Source of the DNA: Phycisphaerae bacterium
Lineage (GTDB): Bacteria; Planctomycetota; Phycisphaerae; Sedimentisphaerales; Anaerohalosphaeraceae
Assembly: GCA_007121565.1 (NCBI GenBank)
Contig: SKKI01000301.1
Location: forward strand, 1 to 10,972
Direction of reading: 5' to 3'
DNA: 10,972 bases
Shown here: piece by piece, positions 6,222-10,972 of the stretch
How the letters are laid out: each line of letters opens with the position of its first letter
How positions within the stretch are numbered: position 1 is the stretch's first letter
Program-made: the position numbers and the translations under genes
Notes under the pieces: generated by a model
The model's input: the letters and a program-made list of their open reading frames with translations, nothing else
Databases searched by the model: none
What the model was told of the DNA's origin: nothing

Positions 6222-9200
6222 CTATTCTTCCAGTCCCAACGCCGCTTTGACGGCCTTTTCAGCAGCCGCCTCGGCTTCTTTGACCTCCCGCAGATCTTCA
6301 AGCTGCTTGGGCAGCGGCGGCTCGGCCAAATGTTTGACACGCATATCCAGATACGGCTTAAATGCCGTGCCCGCAGGAATCAAATGTCCCAAAATGACAT
6401 TTTCCTTCAGACCGACAAGAGTATCGATTCTACCGGACAACGAAGCCTCTGTCAACACTTTTGTTGTTTCCTGGAAACTGGCCGCCGAAATAAAGCTGTC
6501 CGACTGCAGCGAGGCCTTGGTAATGCCCAGCAGCAGCGAGTTGGCAGTGGCCGGTCTCGGCTTTCGGCCCTTGGCCGGCGTGCCGCCGAGCATCTCGACT
6601 TTCTCGTTGGCCGCCTCAAGCTCCTCACGCGTGACCATTTGCCCGACCTGCAGGTCCGTCTCGCCGGCATCGGCGATCTTGAGGTGTCCCTTGGCCAGTT
6701 CCGCGTTGGCCCGGCGAAATTCCTGCTTGTCCACCACTTCACCCGGCAAAAAGTCGCTGTCGCCGATATTGTCAATCTCGACCTTGTTCATCATCTGCGA
6801 CAAGATAATCTCTATATGCTTATCGTTGATGGTCACGCTCTGGGCACGGTAAACGTTCTGAATTTCACGCAGCAGATACCGCTGCAGGGCCTCTTCGCCC
6901 TTGATCCGCAGAATATCGTGCGGCACCAGCGGACCGTCGGTCAGGGCATCGCCGGCCTCGACGCGGTCGCCGGCGTGGAAGTTCAGATGCCGGTCGCGCG
7001 GCACATGGTGTTCCTTTTCCATACCGCTTTCGCTGCGGACGATAATAGTCATCTTGCCGCGGCGCTTGTCCGTTTTCAACTCCACCGTACCGGAAATCTC
7101 GGCCATCGCCGCCGGATCCTTGGGCTTGCGGGCCTCAAGAATCTCGGTCACACGCGGCAGACCACCGGTAATATCCTGCGTACCGCCGCCGCCGCGCGGC
7201 AGCCGTGCCAGCAGCGCCCCGGCGGTGACCTCCTGGCCTTCGTCCACTTCAATACGCGCCTTGGCCGGCAGGTAGTGCACATCCAGAATCTTGCCCTGAC
7301 TGTCTTCGATGACAATCTGAGGATGCTTATCGCCTTTGTGTTCGATGATGATCGGGCGGCCCGTTTGACCTTTGCGCTCTTCTTCGATGCGCATCGTTTC
7401 GCCTTCGATCACATCCATCATCCGCACGATACCGTTCAATTCCGCCAGGATCGGCACACGGTGCGTATCCCAGGAAAACAGTTGCTGGGCCCGTTTGACC
7501 CGCTGGCCATCCTTAACGGCCACCATACCGCCGTAGGGCACTTTAAAGCGTTCCAGCTCGCGGCCCTTGTCATCGACCAGCGCCAATTCACCGGTCCGCC
7601 GCAAGGCCACCAGGGACTTGCGTCCCTCAAACTCAGTCTCCACTACATTCAAGTCAATATACTTGACAATCCCGTCACGCGGCGATTTACGTTCATTTTC
7701 GATCAGCGACACTGAGGCGATTCCACCGGTGTGGAACGTCCGCATTGTCAACTGCGTGCCCGGCTCACCGATGGACTGGGCGCCGATGATACCGACCGCC
7801 ATCCCTTCCTCGGCCAGCATCCCCAGGCTCATATCCCAGCCGTAACACTTGGCGCACACGCCGATACGGCTTTCGCAGGTCAGCGGGCTGCGGACACGAA
7901 TCGCGTCCAGCCCGAGCTGTTCGATCTTGTCGGCCGCCACCGATGTGATCACGTCGTTTTCAAGAACGATCATCTCATCGGTAATCGGATTGCGGACATT
8001 ATCGCGTGCGGTTCGACCGACAATCATCTGCTTGAGCGGAATGTCCACCGTCTCGCCGATATACACCGTCGTTTTGGTCACGCCCTGAAGCGTGCCGCAA
8101 TCCTGCTCGCCGATCATCACGTTCTGGGCCACATCGGCCAGTTTTCGCGTCAGGTAGCCCGAGTCGGCTGTCTTCAGCGCCGTATCGGCCAGTCCCTTGC
8201 GCGCCCCGTGGGTCGAGCTGAAGTATTCCAAGACATTGAGCCCCTCGCGGAAGTTGGATTTAATCGGCGTCTCGATAATCTCACCGCTGGGCTTGGCCAT
8301 CAGTGCCCGCATCCCGGCCAACTGCTGAATCTGATCGATACTGCCGCGAGCGCCCGAATGACGCATCACCCAGATCGGATTCAGGTAGGGCTTGCCGTCC
8401 CGTGTATCGTTCTTCATCGCGTTCATCATCGCGTTGGTTACTTCCACACGGGCGTGCGTCCAGGCGTCAATAATCTGGTTGTACCGCTCGCCGAAGGTCA
8501 GGATACCGGCCTGGTAGCTGTTAAGAATTTTCTCGACGCGTTTCTGCGTCCGTTCAATAATCGCCGGCTTCTCATCGGGAATGCGAAGATCGGCCAGGCC
8601 GATACTCATCCCCGACAGCGTTGCCCGCTTAAAGCCCAGCTCCTTGATGTTATCCAGCAAATCCAGCGTTGCCCGGCTGCCGACAATCTCATAACAATCC
8701 TGAATCACACTGCCCAGCCGCTTTTTGTCCATCACGCAATTGTAGAACGGCATCCGCGAATCGAGCACATCGTTAAACAGGCAGCGGCCCGGCGTTGTCT
8801 CGATCACGCCGCCGGTTTCCGGACCGTTTTTGCCGACAACCGTTTTGTCCTCCGGCAGCCGTACCTTGACCCGGGCGTGCATTCCGACGCGCCCCAGATC
8901 CATCGCGGTAATCGCCTCATGGGTGTCGCAAAAGCACATCCCTTCGCCGGGCTGATCGACGGCGATATGGGTGATATAATAGTTGCCCAGCACGATATCC
9001 TGTGACGGCCCGAGCATCGGCGACCCGTTGGCCGGCGAGAAAATATTGTTCGTGGACAGCACCAGCGTATGCGCCTCGACCTGCGCTTCGATACTCAGCG
9101 GCAGATGCACCGCCATCTGGTCGCCGTCAAAGTCGGCGTTAAACCCGCCGCAGACCAGCGGATGCAGCATAATCGAGTTGCCCTCAACCAGCACCGGCTC

Positions 9201-10496
9201 AAAGGCCTGAATACCCATCCGGTGCAGCGTCGGCGCCCGGTTTAGCAGCACCGGGTGATGATGAATCACCTCTTCGAGAATATCCCAGACATGCTCTTCG
9301 CGCCGCTCCAGCATCCGCTTGGCGCTTTTGATGGTATCGGCCAAACCGCGGTCTTTGAGCTTGCGAATAATAAACGGCTGAAACAGTTCCAGCGCAATGC
9401 GCTTGGGCAGGCCGCACTGATGCAGTTTCAGGTGCGGGCCGACCACAATCACCGACCGCGCCGAATAGTCCACGCGCTTGCCCAGCAGGTTCTCGCGGAA
9501 GCGGCCCTGCTTGCCTTTGATCATATCGGTCAGGCTCTTGAGCGGGCGGTTGTTGCTGCCCAGTACCGGACGGCGGCAGCGCCCGTTGTCCAGCAGCGAA
9601 TCGACCGCCTGCTGAAGCATCCGTTTTTCGTTGCGGACAATCACATCCGGCGCATTGAGATCGATCAGCTTTTTGAGCCGGTTGTTGCGGTTGATGATGC
9701 GCCGATACAGATCGTTCAGGTCGCTGGTGGCGAAGTTGCCGCTTTCGAGCATCACCAGCGGACGCAGATCCGGCGGAATCACCGGACAGACATCCATAAT
9801 CAGCCATTCGGGCTTGTTGTCGCTCTGCTTGACGGCGTTGACCAGCTTAAGCCGCTTGGTCAGGTCTTTGATCTTCTGCTTGCTGCCGGTCTCGTGGATC
9901 GCCTGGCGCAGCTCCACACTGAGCGTCTCCAGGTCCAGCTTGCCCAGCAGCTCCTTGATCGCCTCGGCCCCCATCGCCGCCCGAAAGCTGCTGCCGTATT
10001 TGTTCTGGGCCTCGCGGTACTCATCTTCGGTCAGCAACTGCCGCTCTGTGAGCGGACTTTGCCCCGGATCGATCACCACATAATCCTGGAAATAGACAAT
10101 CTTTTCGATGTCGGAGGTTTTCATTCCCAGCAAGGTGCTCAGCCGGCTGGGCATCGCCTTGAAAAACCAGATATGCACAATCGGCGCCGCCAGGTTGATG
10201 TGCCCCATCCGCTTGCGCCGAACGCGGCTGTGTGTGACCTTGACACCGCAGCGGTCACAGATGATGCCCTTGAACTTGGTGCCCTTGTACTTGCCGCAGG
10301 CACACTCCCAGTCCCGCTCGGGACCGAAGATCCGCTCGCAGAACAGCCCGTCTTTTTCCGGACGGTACGTGCGGTAGTTGATGGTCTCGGGCTTGCGCAC
10401 CTCGCCGAACGACCAGCTCCGAATATCATTCGGGCTGGCCAGCGTGATCTTTACCGATCCGTAATCATTTATGCGATCGTAAATCGACTCTACCAT
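6222..10496 (-). CDS. rpoC: DNA-directed RNA polymerase beta' subunit
   Basis: Beta' is the catalytic clamp subunit of the core RNA polymerase. The 1424-residue product has the N-terminal zinc ribbon (Cys65, 67, 80, 83), the active-site loop NADFDGDQM (453-461) whose Asp455, 457 and 459 bind the catalytic magnesium, the bridge-helix entry [18 protein letters not shown] (713-730), the second zinc site (Cys800, 874, 881, 884) and the trigger loop [11 protein letters not shown] (915-925, His922). Residues about 931-1107 form an SI3-like insert in the trigger loop, then [19 protein letters not shown] resumes the core. Near the C-terminus, residues about 1251-1312 are longer than in Escherichia coli and seem to hold a duplicated short motif. 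LLGITKASL and [11 protein letters not shown] close the conserved core; the tail is Ala/Glu-rich. The ATG at 10496 has GGAG nine bases upstream. Its 293-base distance from rpoB is unusually large. Confidence 0.99.
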   Translation of the reverse strand: MVESIYDRINDYGSVKITLASPNDIRSWSFGEVRKPETINYRTYRPEKDGLFCERIFGPERDWECACGKYKGTKFKGIICDRCGVKVTHSRVRRKRMGHINLAAPIVHIWFFKAMPSRLSTLLGMKTSDIEKIVYFQDYVVIDPGQSPLTERQLLTEDEYREAQNKYGSSFRAAMGAEAIKELLGKLDLETLSVELRQAIHETGSKQKIKDLTKRLKLVNAVKQSDNKPEWLIMDVCPVIPPDLRPLVMLESGNFATSDLNDLYRRIINRNNRLKKLIDLNAPDVIVRNEKRMLQQAVDSLLDNGRCRRPVLGSNNRPLKSLTDMIKGKQGRFRENLLGKRVDYSARSVIVVGPHLKLHQCGLPKRIALELFQPFIIRKLKDRGLADTIKSAKRMLERREEHVWDILEEVIHHHPVLLNRAPTLHRMGIQAFEPVLVEGNSIMLHPLVCGGFNADFDGDQMAVHLPLSIEAQVEAHTLVLSTNNIFSPANGSPMLGPSQDIVLGNYYITHIAVDQPGEGMCFCDTHEAITAMDLGRVGMHARVKVRLPEDKTVVGKNGPETGGVIETTPGRCLFNDVLDSRMPFYNCVMDKKRLGSVIQDCYEIVGSRATLDLLDNIKELGFKRATLSGMSIGLADLRIPDEKPAIIERTQKRVEKILNSYQAGILTFGERYNQIIDAWTHARVEVTNAMMNAMKNDTRDGKPYLNPIWVMRHSGARGSIDQIQQLAGMRALMAKPSGEIIETPIKSNFREGLNVLEYFSSTHGARKGLADTALKTADSGYLTRKLADVAQNVMIGEQDCGTLQGVTKTTVYIGETVDIPLKQMIVGRTARDNVRNPITDEMIVLENDVITSVAADKIEQLGLDAIRVRSPLTCESRIGVCAKCYGWDMSLGMLAEEGMAVGIIGAQSIGEPGTQLTMRTFHTGGIASVSLIENERKSPRDGIVKYIDLNVVETEFEGRKSLVALRRTGELALVDDKGRELERFKVPYGGMVAVKDGQRVKRAQQLFSWDTHRVPILAELNGIVRMMDVIEGETMRIEEERKGQTGRPIIIEHKGDKHPQIVIEDSQGKILDVHYLPAKARIEVDEGQEVTAGALLARLPRGGGGTQDITGGLPRVTEILEARKPKDPAAMAEISGTVELKTDKRRGKMTIIVRSESGMEKEHHVPRDRHLNFHAGDRVEAGDALTDGPLVPHDILRIKGEEALQRYLLREIQNVYRAQSVTINDKHIEIILSQMMNKVEIDNIGDSDFLPGEVVDKQEFRRANAELAKGHLKIADAGETDLQVGQMVTREELEAANEKVEMLGGTPAKGRKPRPATANSLLLGITKASLQSDSFISAASFQETTKVLTEASLSGRIDTLVGLKENVILGHLIPAGTAFKPYLDMRVKHLAEPPLPKQLEDLREVKEAEAAAEKAVKAALGLEE

Positions 10497-10531
10497 AAGG
10501 TCTCACTCCGATTTAGCGTCTTATTGGTCTA

Positions 10532-10560
10532 TTAATAAATAACCGAACACGAGTATTCAA
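10532..10560 (-). promoter_or_regulatory. Candidate promoter for rpoC at the edge of the palindromic repeat
   Basis: On the minus strand TTGAAT (10555-10560) is followed after 17 bases by TATTAA (10532-10537). Each box matches consensus at four of six positions. A start near 10525 would leave a short leader that still includes the GGAGTGAG ribosome site. The -35 box overlaps the first bases of the inverted repeat at 10559-10733. The region is A/T-rich, so chance matches are likely. Confidence 0.3.
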
Positions 10561-10733
10561 ATCCGAATATCGAATGTCGAAACCCGAAACAAATTCAAAA
10601 TCCCAATAACACAATATCAAAACATTGTTTTCGTTCTACGTGCCCGAGATTTGGGTTACGCCCCTGTTTTGAACATTTGGCATTTTGAACATTCGTATTT
10701 GTTTTGGATTTCGGATTTCGTGCTTCGGATTTC
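10559..10733. repeat. Large imperfect palindromic intergenic repeat between rpoB and rpoC
   Basis: The left arm (about 10559-10624) and right arm (about 10665-10733) are imperfect reverse complements along their whole length. Matching blocks in order are AAATCCGAA (10559-10567) with TTCGGATTT (10724-10732), AAACAAAT (10587-10594) with ATTTGTTT (10697-10704), and TCAAAACA (10617-10624) with TGTTTTGA (10665-10672). A loop of about 40 bases (10625-10664) separates the arms. Short motifs also repeat directly: TTTTGAACATT at 10667 and 10683, and TCGGATTTC at 10711 and 10725. It has no coding frame of note and a composition unlike the flanking genes. Similar CGAA/TTCG-rich palindromes occur between genes in several environmental bacterial genomes as I recall; family membership is not proven here. 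Confidence 0.75.
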
Positions 10734-10789
10734 ATCTTGCCGGGTTTTCGTTTAACCAGTCAACACTCAATAAATTTCTGACTTCTTTT

Positions 10790-10972
10790 TTATATCGGCG
10801 CAGCGCCGATGCGTTTCTTTTCAAGCTGGATATTCAGGCCCAGGCCGCGAATTTCATTGCACAACACATCAAACGAAATCGGCGTGCCCGCCTCCAGCGT
10901 ATTGGTGCCCTTGACCATCGATTCGTAAATCTTGGTACGTCCCTCGACGTCGTCGCTCTTGACGGTCAACAG
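10790..10972 (-). CDS. rpoB: DNA-directed RNA polymerase beta subunit, C-terminal 60 codons (cut by window edge)
   Basis: Only the end of the beta subunit is present. The translation contains [20 protein letters not shown], then [20 protein letters not shown] and [12 protein letters not shown], the highly conserved C-terminus that packs against the beta' N-terminus in the core enzyme. The frame ends with TAA at 10790-10792 after a short IGAAPI tail. No start, rifampicin region or catalytic parts are inside the window. No terminator-like hairpin with a T-run follows, so transcription may run on through the 293-base gap into rpoC. Confidence 0.97.
   Translation of the reverse strand: MLTVKSDDVEGRTKIYESMVKGTNTLEAGTPISFDVLCNEIRGLGLNIQLEKKRIGAAPI

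Noticed and set aside
7731..9005. Long plus-strand open frame (424 codons) opposite rpoC
   Set aside because: Shadow of rpoC codon bias; the His/Arg/Gln-rich translation matches no known domain.
9255..10535. Long plus-strand open frame (426 codons) opposite rpoC
   Set aside because: It lies entirely antisense to strongly conserved rpoC codons; its translation shows no family motif and no plausible ribosome site.

Overview
The window is a slice of the universal bacterial RNA polymerase and ribosomal-protein superoperon. All genes lie on the minus strand. In transcription order (right to left) they are rpoB (last 60 codons only), rpoC, rpsL (S12), rpsG (S7), fusA (EF-G), rpsJ (S10), rplC (L3), rplD (L4), rplW (L23) and rplB (L2, first 193 codons only). 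Every gene is recognised from family motifs and gene order. No accessory or unrecognised protein gene is supported. The long plus-strand open frames are shadows of conserved minus-strand genes.

The source looks like a Planctomycetes-type (PVC-group) bacterium, possibly Phycisphaerae-like. This is inference from protein flavour: the L3 central loop (HGTERKHRAAGS, then KKGKRMAGRMGGDRVT), the L4 loop (YRQKGTGNARVGNVRT) and an RpoC with an SI3-type insert in its trigger loop. The lack of tuf between fusA and rpsJ also means the layout is not that of enteric bacteria. A tree of RpoC or the concatenated ribosomal proteins would settle the lineage.

Region by region (right to left): the end of rpoB, then a 293-base gap holding a large imperfect palindromic repeat; rpoC, with 53 bases to rpsL; rpsL, with 86 bases (one small hairpin) to rpsG; rpsG, followed by a strong intrinsic terminator; a 182-base gap before fusA; then fusA, whose stop codon lies inside a consensus TTGACA box; a 383-base gap before rpsJ, rich in potential RNA structure; then five closely spaced S10-operon genes (20 to 42 bases apart), which look co-transcribed.

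The coding content is ordinary; the interest lies in the gaps. The best candidate for something undescribed is the fusA-rpsJ gap. A plausible promoter there (TTGACA, 17 bases, TGC-TAAATA) would start a roughly 350-nucleotide leader just where a run of hairpins begins. The leader also holds a Shine-Dalgarno plus mini-ORF and two competing partners for one stem strand. This resembles a ribosomal-protein autoregulatory leader, but it is inferred from one sequence. The second point of interest is the roughly 175-base palindromic repeat between rpoB and rpoC, whose rpoC-proximal edge carries promoter-like boxes.
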